NCBI RefSeq assembly: GCF_001512285.1
Contig: NZ_LNUV01000006.1
Location: forward strand, 1,283,273-1,347,272
Reading direction: 5' to 3'
DNA: 64,000 nt
Source of the DNA: Arthrobacter sp. EpRS71
GTDB taxonomy: Bacteria; Actinomycetota; Actinomycetes; Actinomycetales; Micrococcaceae
Shown here: positions 24,400 through 31,404 of the stretch, in pieces
How positions within the stretch are numbered: the stretch's first letter is position 1
Layout of the letters: every line of letters begins with the position of its first letter
Program-made: the position numbers and the translations under genes
The notes under the pieces: generated by a model
Seen by the model: only the letters and a program-made list of their open reading frames with translations
What the model was told of the DNA's origin: nothing
The model's database searches: none

Positions 24400-25509
24400 T
24401 TACGGGCGAAGCGTCAGTGGACGACGACGGCCGTCCACGTGGGTGCTCGGCCAACGGTCGTCGGTGGTCAGGACACGCAGACCGGAATCCGTGAGCAGCA
24501 CCGTGTCCTCGATCTTCACGCCGGGGCCGGACGGGTTCCACGTAAAGGGCTGGTTGAGGACGATGGTGTCCGTGACCTCTGCCGTGACGCGGGGGTCGCG
24601 GCCTGCATAACCGGCGGGTCCGCCCTGGTGATGGAGCGTCCACTGGTCCTCGCCAAAACCGTGACGGGCGTAGGCCCGCTTGATCTCGGTGAAGACCTCG
24701 TTGAGCCTGGCGCCGGGGACCGTGGCCCGGAAGATGTCTGCCTCAACTGCGGCGATGCGGGCCTCGGCGTCGAGCTCCTGGGGAGCGCCGGCGTCGAACG
24801 CCACCCAGCGGGTCACGTTGGCAACCAAGCCGTTCCGGCGTGCGCACACCACGGCCATGGCGCGGCGGCCGAGGGGGGAGTGCGTGGCCAGTGGATGCCG
24901 GAAGTCGCTCCGGGAAGCGCCGTTACACAGCAGGACCAACGGCTCGGCGCCCACCGAGACAATACGGGCGGCCAGTTCCGAGACGAGCTGGAACTCCGTG
25001 GTTTCCGGTGTCGCAGCCGTCAGGACATCGGTCATGGCGGCGGCTGCGTCGGCCGAAAGTTGGGCGTAGCGGGCCCTCTCGCCTGGCAGGAGTTGCTGGC
25101 GGGCCGCACGCAGTTCCGCCGCGACCGCCGCTTCAACCAAGGGGTCTCCGTCAACGGCCAGCCCTGCCGCGACGGCGTGCAACTGCCCATTCCATGGAAC
25201 GGTGTCCAGACTGACGCCGTCCGGGAGTTCTTCAGCCGCGATCCGGCCGGCCTCATTGTTGAACGTGACCAGGTGATCACCGGAGCGGTCCACCAAGAGG
25301 GCTGCGATGGGATCGCCGGCCAGGCTGATGTGCACCCGGCTGCCGTCCAAATACCAGGTAAGGGCCGTGTTGGATGTGAGCAACAGCGAGTCCCGACCCG
25401 CAGCGTCCATGATGTCCAGCACCCGCTGGCGCTTCACTGCACGGTCGGCGACGTTGCCAGGCGCGGCGTCTGCGGTCAGGGCTGGCGTGAATTGAGTAGG
25501 CGTGGTCAT
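24400..25509 (-). CDS. M24-fold protein lacking most metal ligands
   Basis: The 369-residue protein has the creatinase/prolidase N-terminal domain and the pita-bread M24 fold. It keeps the active-site histidine region (TLHHQGGPAGY) and the last glutamate (VKIEDTVLL). The other ligands of true metallopeptidases are missing: where the family has D-G-x(n)-D-x-T-R, this reads VVCARRNGLVANVTRW, and the EPG of the middle strand is replaced by TWNPSG. Creatinase itself shows that the fold can work without metal. It is the last gene of an esterase / Gfo-DUF6807 / M24 operon, with a 4-nt ATGA overlap. A role on an acylated or amide-linked sugar is possible but speculative. Confidence 0.75.
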   Translation of the reverse strand: MTTPTQFTPALTADAAPGNVADRAVKRQRVLDIMDAAGRDSLLLTSNTALTWYLDGSRVHISLAGDPIAALLVDRSGDHLVTFNNEAGRIAAEELPDGVSLDTVPWNGQLHAVAAGLAVDGDPLVEAAVAAELRAARQQLLPGERARYAQLSADAAAAMTDVLTAATPETTEFQLVSELAARIVSVGAEPLVLLCNGASRSDFRHPLATHSPLGRRAMAVVCARRNGLVANVTRWVAFDAGAPQELDAEARIAAVEADIFRATVPGARLNEVFTEIKRAYARHGFGEDQWTLHHQGGPAGYAGRDPRVTAEVTDTIVLNQPFTWNPSGPGVKIEDTVLLTDSGLRVLTTDDRWPSTHVDGRRRPLTLRP

Positions 25510-27605
25510 GCCGGTTCCCCCAAAGTTGTGATGAGTTGTTCAATGTCTTGTGTGGCCAGGAAGCCGTCCGTGACGAGGACGGTGACGGTCCTGTGGACAG
25601 GGTGACCCGGTTCGGTGGTCACCGGGGCGTCCCAGGCCAGGGACAGCCCCACCCCCGGGTATCCCGAGTGCCGCACGAACCACGGGTCCGGTGCCTGCGG
25701 TGAGGCAAGGAACACGAGCGTCGCGGGGTGCCCCAGCCCGGTGTCGCCGGTGACCTGGGCGGCGTTGGCCGTTCCGGCGTCGAACGTTCCAGACCACGCC
25801 AGCCACGGCGCCACGGTGCCGTGCACGGCGTCCTCGCCCCGGCCGTCGGGAGTCCAAATAGTGGCGTCGCCAACCTTCGGTAGCCGCCAGAAGAAGCCGC
25901 CGTATCCGCCCTGCGGCCGTCCGTTGGAGCCAGGGCTGCCCAGCAGCACCGGCTGTCCCGTGGCTGACTCCAGCGTGAAATCCAGCGTCAGTTTCCATGT
26001 TGAAGTCCCGACGGCGGCCCAGCGCCACTCGCGCTGTTCGCGGAGCACGGGTGTGTGGTCAGGGCCGAGCCAGCTCAGTTGCTCGCGCCTGTGTCCATCA
26101 CTGTGCTCCGCGGACTCCGTGACGATGCGGCCGTGGTCCTTGCGCCAGATGTATGCGCCGGCGTCACGGGTGTAGGTTCGGCCTCCCCAGAAGTTGGTCC
26201 CGTCAACGTCCTGGAGGGCGACTCCCGCTCCCAGATGCCACACGTGGTCCTCCGGGATGTGATCGGTGACCACTGTTCCCGCGAGGGTCCGTACGGGGTG
26301 CAGGTAAGGGCGCGGTGACGACGTTGGCCGGATCCGGGAACCGTCCTGCAAAGTAGCTACGGGCGTGCCCTTGATGTGCAGGGCGCTGTCAGAGTCCAGA
26401 ATGGGTTCGCCGGATGACGTCCAAGGGGCTCCGAGCTCGGCGAACGTGGCCTGCCCCAGGGCTGCCCGGCGGATCATTGATTCGATGCCGTGGACCACGG
26501 GGTGGGCGGAGTCGCCCTCGCCTTCCCACGTGATGAATTCCGGGGATATTGGCTGGGGCGAGTCTGCTGTGCGGATGGTCTCCAAGACAGAGACGTAGGC
26601 GCCGGATCCGGACAGCGGGCTGAGCAGATCCTGTTCCGTGCGGGCGGCCAGCAGGTTCTCCAGCAGGTCGGTTCGCCCGAAGGTCTCCGTCCGGGTGCCT
26701 TGGGGTGAGGTGAGCTCCAGGCGGTCCTCCGTGTAGAAGAGCGTGAGCTGACCGAGGGTTCCGTAAAGGGTGACCGACGGCGCTGACTGCACGGGCGCAC
26801 ATAGCGTCAGGGCGCACGTCAGTACCGTGCTTCCGCCCCCAGACGCGGTGTTTCCGTCAAACCCCGCCGTGGTCCGTACCCGCACCACGGAGGTGTCATC
26901 GCTCTCGGTGTCGTTGGCCCGGTACAGGTCCGTTTCCACGGATTCAACGTCCGCCACAGTCCGCGCACCAGCGAGCCGCAGACCCGTTGCCACAGCATGG
27001 GCCAAAGCATTGGTGGCCACTCCGTCCACCACGTCGGTTCCGTTGAGGCTTCGCTTGCCGGCCCATCGTGAGCGCTTGAAGTACGCCTTGCTCCGCAGCC
27101 ACAAACCGGTGGCGCTGATACCTCGAATGTCGCCGATCTCGCCGGAAGCCACCAGGGCTTCGATCGCCGGCAATGCCTCTGAACCCAGGCTTTGAAAACC
27201 CACTTGTACGAGGCGGCCGGCGCTCGCAGCCGCCGCCAGGACTTCCTCGAATTGCGCCATGGAAGCCACCGGCGGCTTTTCCAGGTATACGTGGGCCCCT
27301 GCGTTGAGGGCGGCGATGGCAAGGGGTGCGTGCGTCTGGATGGGGGTGGAGATGATGACCACGTCCGGGGCGGTTCCCGCAGCCAGGAGCTCGTCAAGGG
27401 AAGCGAAGACCTTCACTTCCGGGCCAAGCGTTTCGTCTGCCGGGGGTCTCGGATCGGCGACGGCCACCAGCTCCAGCGCACCGTTGGCACTTAGCCGACC
27501 GAGGTTGTCCAAGTGCCGTTCGCCGAAGCCGTGCACACCCACCAGTGCGATGCGGGGGATCCGGGCAGTGCCCTCCGTTGTGGTGTCGGTTGAGGTTTGT
27601 GTCAT
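25506..27605 (-). CDS. Gfo/Idh/MocA oxidoreductase fused to a DUF6807 (PmoA-like) domain, copy 1
   Basis: The 699-residue fusion starts with a Rossmann domain (RIALVGVHGFGERHLDNL), the EKP motif (YLEKPPVAS) and the segment DVVDGVATNALAHAV that supplies the catalytic Asp/His of the family, up to about residue 380. The C-terminal 290 residues have DUF6807 hallmarks: PYLHPV, DHIPEDHVWHLGAG, the FWGG motif and GGYGGFFWRLP. DUF6807 has no established reaction that I know of. The His/Asp-rich motif near residue 445 suggests an active site. A close relative with the same architecture is at 45034-47097. The gene is ATGA-coupled to both the esterase before it and the M24-like gene after it. Confidence 0.85.
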   Translation of the reverse strand: MTQTSTDTTTEGTARIPRIALVGVHGFGERHLDNLGRLSANGALELVAVADPRPPADETLGPEVKVFASLDELLAAGTAPDVVIISTPIQTHAPLAIAALNAGAHVYLEKPPVASMAQFEEVLAAAASAGRLVQVGFQSLGSEALPAIEALVASGEIGDIRGISATGLWLRSKAYFKRSRWAGKRSLNGTDVVDGVATNALAHAVATGLRLAGARTVADVESVETDLYRANDTESDDTSVVRVRTTAGFDGNTASGGGSTVLTCALTLCAPVQSAPSVTLYGTLGQLTLFYTEDRLELTSPQGTRTETFGRTDLLENLLAARTEQDLLSPLSGSGAYVSVLETIRTADSPQPISPEFITWEGEGDSAHPVVHGIESMIRRAALGQATFAELGAPWTSSGEPILDSDSALHIKGTPVATLQDGSRIRPTSSPRPYLHPVRTLAGTVVTDHIPEDHVWHLGAGVALQDVDGTNFWGGRTYTRDAGAYIWRKDHGRIVTESAEHSDGHRREQLSWLGPDHTPVLREQREWRWAAVGTSTWKLTLDFTLESATGQPVLLGSPGSNGRPQGGYGGFFWRLPKVGDATIWTPDGRGEDAVHGTVAPWLAWSGTFDAGTANAAQVTGDTGLGHPATLVFLASPQAPDPWFVRHSGYPGVGLSLAWDAPVTTEPGHPVHRTVTVLVTDGFLATQDIEQLITTLGEPA

Positions 27606-28864
27606 GAGGCTGTCCTAGCGGGATCAGGTGCGTGGGTAGTGGTGGAGTGGCGGGGCTGCAGCGCGGTCGCGAGGAACGCGGCGGCCTCGTCCTGCATGGC
27701 CCGGGTGAAAACGTGGGGTTCCTGCCAAAAGCTGCCGGTATAGCGGTCGGGCATGTCCTGCAGCAGGTGCTGGTGGGCATCGCGCATTCCCTGTTCCGGG
27801 AAAAGGGGGTCAGCCAGGGCGTATTGGACCAGCACCCTTTCGGCGGTGGAACGGATGGCGAGGTCCGGCCACTCGCCCAACCGCGCGAGGCCCGGGGAGT
27901 GCAGTAACCAGGAGTGGGCGTCCAGGTATGCGGGAAGGAGAGCTTCGAACGTGGTCATCATGCACGTGACCACGTAGCTGCGGATCCGCGGGCTCATTGC
28001 ACCGAGCACCATGGCCCGTCCGCCGCCTCCTGAGAAACCCAGGCATCCGAGCCGGTCCGCATCCACGCCCGGCAGGGACGCGAGGACACCCAGGGCCGCG
28101 AGATCGTCATGGGCAACGGTCCCGGCAACGCTGGTACCGATCAGCATTGCGGCTTTCGCCACGGTTTCCTCGTGGGCGGCAGCGGCCGCGTCGTAGTATT
28201 CCGCCGCGGAAAGTTCGACGCCGGCCTCCCGCCGTAGTGCCTGCTGGCCGTTGACGGCGTTGGCAGTCCGCCAGGGAAGGGGATCGAGCCCGAAGCGGCG
28301 GCTGCCCCACATGAAGGTGTCGTGCGCAAGGACAGCGAAGCCCTGCCGGGCCAGCCAGGTGGCGAGTGGCCGGCCGCCATAGAGCTTTGCCCTGATATCC
28401 AGGGGCGGCAACCCCATCACGGGAGAACCTCCGGCACCGCCGGGCCTGTCACCGCCGGGCCTGTCGCCTAAGGGGGCGCCGCCGTCGTGACGCTTCACAT
28501 CGTGAGGGAAGCGCACCAGCCGCTCCGCACCGTAGGCCTTGATCCCGCCATGGCAGTGGAGGGCGAGCACCCCTGGCAGCGGAGCGGTGGCGCCGGCAGG
28601 TCGCACGAACCAAGCGGACGTCGCCGGGCCGAACCCCAGCTGCCACTGCAAATGCGAGGTGATGACGCCGTCGTGCTCTGATTCGGAGAGCACCGTGTAC
28701 TCAAGGTCCGGTGTTACGGCGGGCACGCCAAGGGTGTCGGCAAGTTGCCGGACTTCCACTGTGTCAGCGGTGAGCCGGTGCTTGGCTGCATAGGCCGGCC
28801 AATCCTCGTATGCAGCCAGTGCGCTGGGACGGGTGGGGGTTGCTGCCATGTCAACGGTGGTCAT
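27602..28864 (-). CDS. Alpha/beta hydrolase, dienelactone hydrolase / acetyl esterase-like
   Basis: The 420-residue protein has an alpha/beta hydrolase core with a nucleophile-serine elbow LGFSGGGGRAM at about residue 275, an acidic residue in QYALADPLFPEQG and a histidine in EPHVFTRAMQ. An LALHCHGG loop marks the oxyanion region. The type resembles acetylxylan esterase and dienelactone hydrolase enzymes, so removal of acyl groups from a sugar or glycan is the best guess. No signal peptide is present, so the enzyme is cytoplasmic. ATG 28864 is used, since the longer frame runs into the operator region; ATG 28849 is a possible shorter start. It is the first gene of the operon running left. Confidence 0.75.
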   Translation of the reverse strand: MTTVDMAATPTRPSALAAYEDWPAYAAKHRLTADTVEVRQLADTLGVPAVTPDLEYTVLSESEHDGVITSHLQWQLGFGPATSAWFVRPAGATAPLPGVLALHCHGGIKAYGAERLVRFPHDVKRHDGGAPLGDRPGGDRPGGAGGSPVMGLPPLDIRAKLYGGRPLATWLARQGFAVLAHDTFMWGSRRFGLDPLPWRTANAVNGQQALRREAGVELSAAEYYDAAAAAHEETVAKAAMLIGTSVAGTVAHDDLAALGVLASLPGVDADRLGCLGFSGGGGRAMVLGAMSPRIRSYVVTCMMTTFEALLPAYLDAHSWLLHSPGLARLGEWPDLAIRSTAERVLVQYALADPLFPEQGMRDAHQHLLQDMPDRYTGSFWQEPHVFTRAMQDEAAAFLATALQPRHSTTTHAPDPARTAS

Positions 28865-28978
28865 GGCAGGCGGAGTGGGTGGGAAACAATAGTGTCCTGC
28901 CTTATCGATGCGGAAGGTGTGCTCCAGCGCACGCCGGGCTTCGTCAGCGTGGAAAAACAAGTTCAGGCGCCTTCGCAA

Positions 28979-28990
28979 GAAAACGCTTTC
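28979..28990. promoter_or_regulatory. LacI-type operator 2
   Basis: The core GAAAACGCTTTC is identical to operator 1. It lies in the 372-bp divergent region between the esterase and permease genes. It is nearer the esterase start (115 nt). Confidence 0.7.
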
Positions 28991-29023
28991 TCAAAAATTA
29001 GCAAAAGGCTGTACAAGGGTCAA

Positions 29024-29035
29024 GAAAACGTTTAC
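29024..29035. promoter_or_regulatory. LacI-type operator 3 (weaker)
   Basis: GAAAACGTTTAC departs from the core at two positions. It sits next to a possible -10 box TACTTT at 29033 for the rightward permease operon. Confidence 0.5.
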
Positions 29036-29174
29036 TTTGATACGGAGCCGCTGAACGTCCGGACCCCAATCCTGGCAACTCACGGGTAGCGCCAGTAGAT
29101 CGGCGGCGTCCCGGACGGCAAGCACCAACCAGACTCGAACTCCGTGGATGGCCACGATGACCAAAGGAGACCAC

Positions 29175-29240
29175 ATGGCCGCTGTACTACGCACGGGGAC
29201 GCCGCAAGGCGTTCGCGCTCCGGCGAGGGGGAAGCAATGA
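29175..29240 (+). CDS. Small upstream ORF coupled to the permease gene
   Basis: A 21-codon ORF, MAAVLRTGTPQGVRAPARGK plus Q, starts at an ATG behind a strong AAAGGAG. Its TGA overlaps the permease ATG as ATGA at 29237-29240. The arrangement is that of a translationally coupled leader ORF. An in-frame ATG at 29157 would add six residues. The peptide has no recognised domain. Whether it is expressed, or only marks a ribosome loading site, cannot be decided. Confidence 0.45.
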   Translation: MAAVLRTGTPQGVRAPARGKQ

Positions 29241-30181
29241 GCGCTATAGGCGAACTCTCAACGATGACCCGGCGCAAGGGTCCCATGACCAAAGAAGAGA
29301 AGAAGGCGAACGGCCGCGACAACAAAGCCGCCTACATCTTCCTTCTGCCGTGGCTGATTGGTCTTGTGGCCATCACCGTGGGGCCCATGCTGATGTCCTT
29401 GTACCTGTCCTTCACGGACTACAACCTCCTGCAGCCGCCGGAATGGGTGGGGCTGGATAACTTCATCCGCATGTTCGGCGATGCCCGCCTCCACAATTCC
29501 CTCCGCGTCACGTTCACATACGTCCTGGTGGGTGTGCCGCTCCAGTTGGGTGTGGCCCTGCTGATCGCGCTGGTCCTGGACAAGGGGCTGCGTGGCCTTC
29601 CGTTCTACCGCTCCATCTTCTACTTGCCGTCCCTGCTGGGTGGCTCGGTGGCGGTTGCCATCCTGTGGAAGCAGATCTTTGGCACCACCGGCCTGGTGAA
29701 CCAGGTTCTGGCGATGGTGGGCATTGAGGGGCCCGGTTGGATCTCGGATCCCAATACGGCGCTTGGCTCCATCATCCTGCTGCACGTCTGGACCTTCGGC
29801 AGCCCCATGATCATCTTCCTGGCCGGCCTTCGCCAGATCCCGGTGATGTACTACGAGGCAGCCAAGGTGGACGGCGCAACCACTTTGCAGCAGTTCTGGC
29901 GGATCACCCTGCCCATGCTGAGCCCCATCATCTTCTTCAACCTGGTGCTCCAGATCATCGGCTCCTTCCAGTCGTTCACGCAGGCGTTCATCGTCTCCGG
30001 CGGCAACGGCGGCCCGTCCGACTCCACCATGTTCTTCACCCTGTATCTCTACCAAAAGGGCTTCGGCCAGTTTGATATGGGCTACGCCTCAGCGATGGCC
30101 TGGTTCCTGCTGGTCATCATCGGTGCCTTCACCGCCATCAACTTCATCGCTTCAAAGTATTGGGTGTTCTACGATGACTAA
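29237..30181 (+). CDS. Carbohydrate ABC transporter permease, MalF-type
   Basis: The 314-residue membrane protein has about six transmembrane segments beginning AYIFLLPWLIGLVAITVGPM and the EAA loop (YYEAAKVDGATTLQQFWRITLPML) that contacts the ATPase. It is of the CUT1 class for oligosaccharides. The ATG at 29237 follows GAGGGGGAAG. No ATP-binding gene is in the window, which is normal where a shared MsmK/MalK-type ATPase serves several systems. It overlaps the next permease by 8 nt and lies behind two LacI-type operators. Confidence 0.9.
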   Translation: MSAIGELSTMTRRKGPMTKEEKKANGRDNKAAYIFLLPWLIGLVAITVGPMLMSLYLSFTDYNLLQPPEWVGLDNFIRMFGDARLHNSLRVTFTYVLVGVPLQLGVALLIALVLDKGLRGLPFYRSIFYLPSLLGGSVAVAILWKQIFGTTGLVNQVLAMVGIEGPGWISDPNTALGSIILLHVWTFGSPMIIFLAGLRQIPVMYYEAAKVDGATTLQQFWRITLPMLSPIIFFNLVLQIIGSFQSFTQAFIVSGGNGGPSDSTMFFTLYLYQKGFGQFDMGYASAMAWFLLVIIGAFTAINFIASKYWVFYDD

Positions 30182-31115
30182 ACTTCAGACCCTCCCCGCC
30201 GCGTCCGGTAGCTCCGCGGGTAAGAACGGCAAGGAAGGCAAGAGCCCGCGCCGCCGCGAATCCCCCGGCAGCCTGGCCTACAGCCGCAGCGCCCGCATCA
30301 AGGGCCTGGTCAAGCACGCCATCCTGATCATTGTGGGCGCGGTGATGATCTACCCGCTGCTGTGGATGGTGGTTTCCTCCCTGCGGCCCAACGATCTCAT
30401 CTTCCGCGAACCCGGCCTCTGGCTGGAGAGCTTGGAGATGAGCAACTACACCGATGGCTGGTCCGCCCTGACGCACCCGTTCGGGCACTACATGATCAAC
30501 TCCGCGATCGTGGTCCTGGGCTCCATCCTGGGTAACCTGGTCTCCTGCTCCATGGCCGCCTATGCCTTCGCCCGCCTGCAGTTCAGCGGCAAGAAGATCT
30601 TCTTCGGCATCATGCTGCTGACCATCATGCTGCCGTTCCACGTGGTGATCGTGCCCCAGTACATCCTGTTCTCCCAGATCGGCTGGGTGAACACCTTCTG
30701 GCCGCTGATTGTGCCCAAGCTCCTGGCCACGGACGCGTTCTTCGTGTTCCTCATGGTCCAGTTCATCCGAGGCATTCCCAAGGATCTTGATGAGGCCGCA
30801 CGAATCGACGGCGCCGGCCACCCCAGGATCTTCCTCCGCGTGATCCTGCCCCTGATGGTTCCGGCCCTGGCCACTACCACCATCTTCACGTTCATCTGGA
30901 CCTGGAATGACTTCTTCGGCGCACTTATTTACCTGACGGACCCGGATATGTTCACTGTTCCGGTAGCCCTTCGCGCCTTCGTTGACTCGCAGTCGGCAAC
31001 CAGCTGGGGATCGCTCTTCGCAATGTCCATCGTGTCCCTGCTCCCGGTGTTCCTGGTGTTCCTGTTCGGCCAGCGATTCCTCATCAAGGGCATCGCCACC
31101 ACAGGCATCAAGTAG
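30174..31115 (+). CDS. Carbohydrate ABC transporter permease, MalG-type
   Basis: The 313-residue CUT1 permease starts with a basic, Ser-rich cytoplasmic tail of about 45 residues, then transmembrane segments from HAILIIVGAVMIYPLLWMVV on. The EAA loop DEAARIDGAGHPRIFLRVILPLM is present. It pairs with the upstream MalF-type permease and overlaps it by 8 nt. A hairpin follows the stop; the solute-binding gene 290 nt downstream has its own promoter and operator. The permease pair could serve both the SBP at 31405 and the orphan SBP at 40528, which are close relatives. Confidence 0.9.
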   Translation: MTKLQTLPAASGSSAGKNGKEGKSPRRRESPGSLAYSRSARIKGLVKHAILIIVGAVMIYPLLWMVVSSLRPNDLIFREPGLWLESLEMSNYTDGWSALTHPFGHYMINSAIVVLGSILGNLVSCSMAAYAFARLQFSGKKIFFGIMLLTIMLPFHVVIVPQYILFSQIGWVNTFWPLIVPKLLATDAFFVFLMVQFIRGIPKDLDEAARIDGAGHPRIFLRVILPLMVPALATTTIFTFIWTWNDFFGALIYLTDPDMFTVPVALRAFVDSQSATSWGSLFAMSIVSLLPVFLVFLFGQRFLIKGIATTGIK

Positions 31116-31132
31116 ACCGACTCGTTCCGCCA

Positions 31133-31160
31133 GAAGGGGGCGGCGCCCGCCGCCCCCTTC
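31133..31160 (+). terminator. GC-rich hairpin after the permease pair
   Basis: GAAGGGGGCGGCG and CGCCGCCCCCTTC are exact reverse complements with only 2 nt between them. There is no T-run, so it may stall or protect the mRNA more than terminate it. Confidence 0.5.
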
Positions 31161-31191
31161 GCTATGGGCGCCCCCTTTTCGGTGAGCGCCG

Positions 31192-31281
31192 CTTTTCGGT
31201 GAGTTCCGCCGTTCGGGGGTAACGCTCTTTGGTGAGTCCCGCCGTTCGGGGGTAACGCTTTTCGGTGAGTCCCGCCGTCGG
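31192..31281. repeat. 33-bp tandem repeat, about 2.7 copies
   Basis: Units start at 31192, 31225 and 31258. Each contains GGTGAGTyCCGCCGTTCGGG followed by GGTAACG (the last unit is truncated), and a partial copy of the start (TTTTCGGTGAG) precedes at 31176. It lies between the MalG-type gene and the SBP promoter, in no credible coding frame. Confidence 0.8.
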
Positions 31282-31291
31282 ACTTTCCCGG

Positions 31292-31338
31292 ACAAGTAAT
31301 ACAAGTCAGCATCTTGTAATACAAGATTGTGACTTGTA
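31292..31338. promoter_or_regulatory. GTA-n-TAC-type operator cluster
   Basis: CTTGTAATACAAG (31313-31325) is a near-perfect palindrome. Related motifs ACAAGTAATACAAG (31292) and CTTGTAC (31333) flank it. It overlaps the -35 of the SBP promoter. A GntR-type regulator is one possible binder; none is identified. Confidence 0.4.
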
Positions 31339-31342
31339 CCAT
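31314..31342 (+). promoter_or_regulatory. Promoter of the solute-binding protein gene (31405)
   Basis: TTGTAA (31314-31319), 17 bp, then TACCAT (31337-31342). The LacI-type operator at 31355 would sit just after the transcription start. Confidence 0.45.
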
Positions 31343-31354
31343 AGTGACCAGTAG

Positions 31355-31366
31355 GAAAACGCTTTC
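31355..31366. promoter_or_regulatory. LacI-type operator 4
   Basis: GAAAACGCTTTC, identical to operators 1 and 2, is placed about 13 nt downstream of the -10 box and 39 nt before the start codon at 31405. Confidence 0.7.
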
Positions 31367-31404
31367 TCATATCGCATCATGATCAATGAAGATCGGAGAC
31401 ATCA

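Noticed and set aside
22709..24643. 644-codon minus-strand open frame opposite the alpha-ketoglutarate semialdehyde dehydrogenase
   Set aside because: It is a high-GC shadow frame. The opposite strand carries an ALDH with all catalytic motifs, and the shadow has no domain-like pattern.
31192..31281. CRISPR array at the 33-bp repeats
   Set aside because: The repeats are adjacent with no spacers and no cas genes are present.
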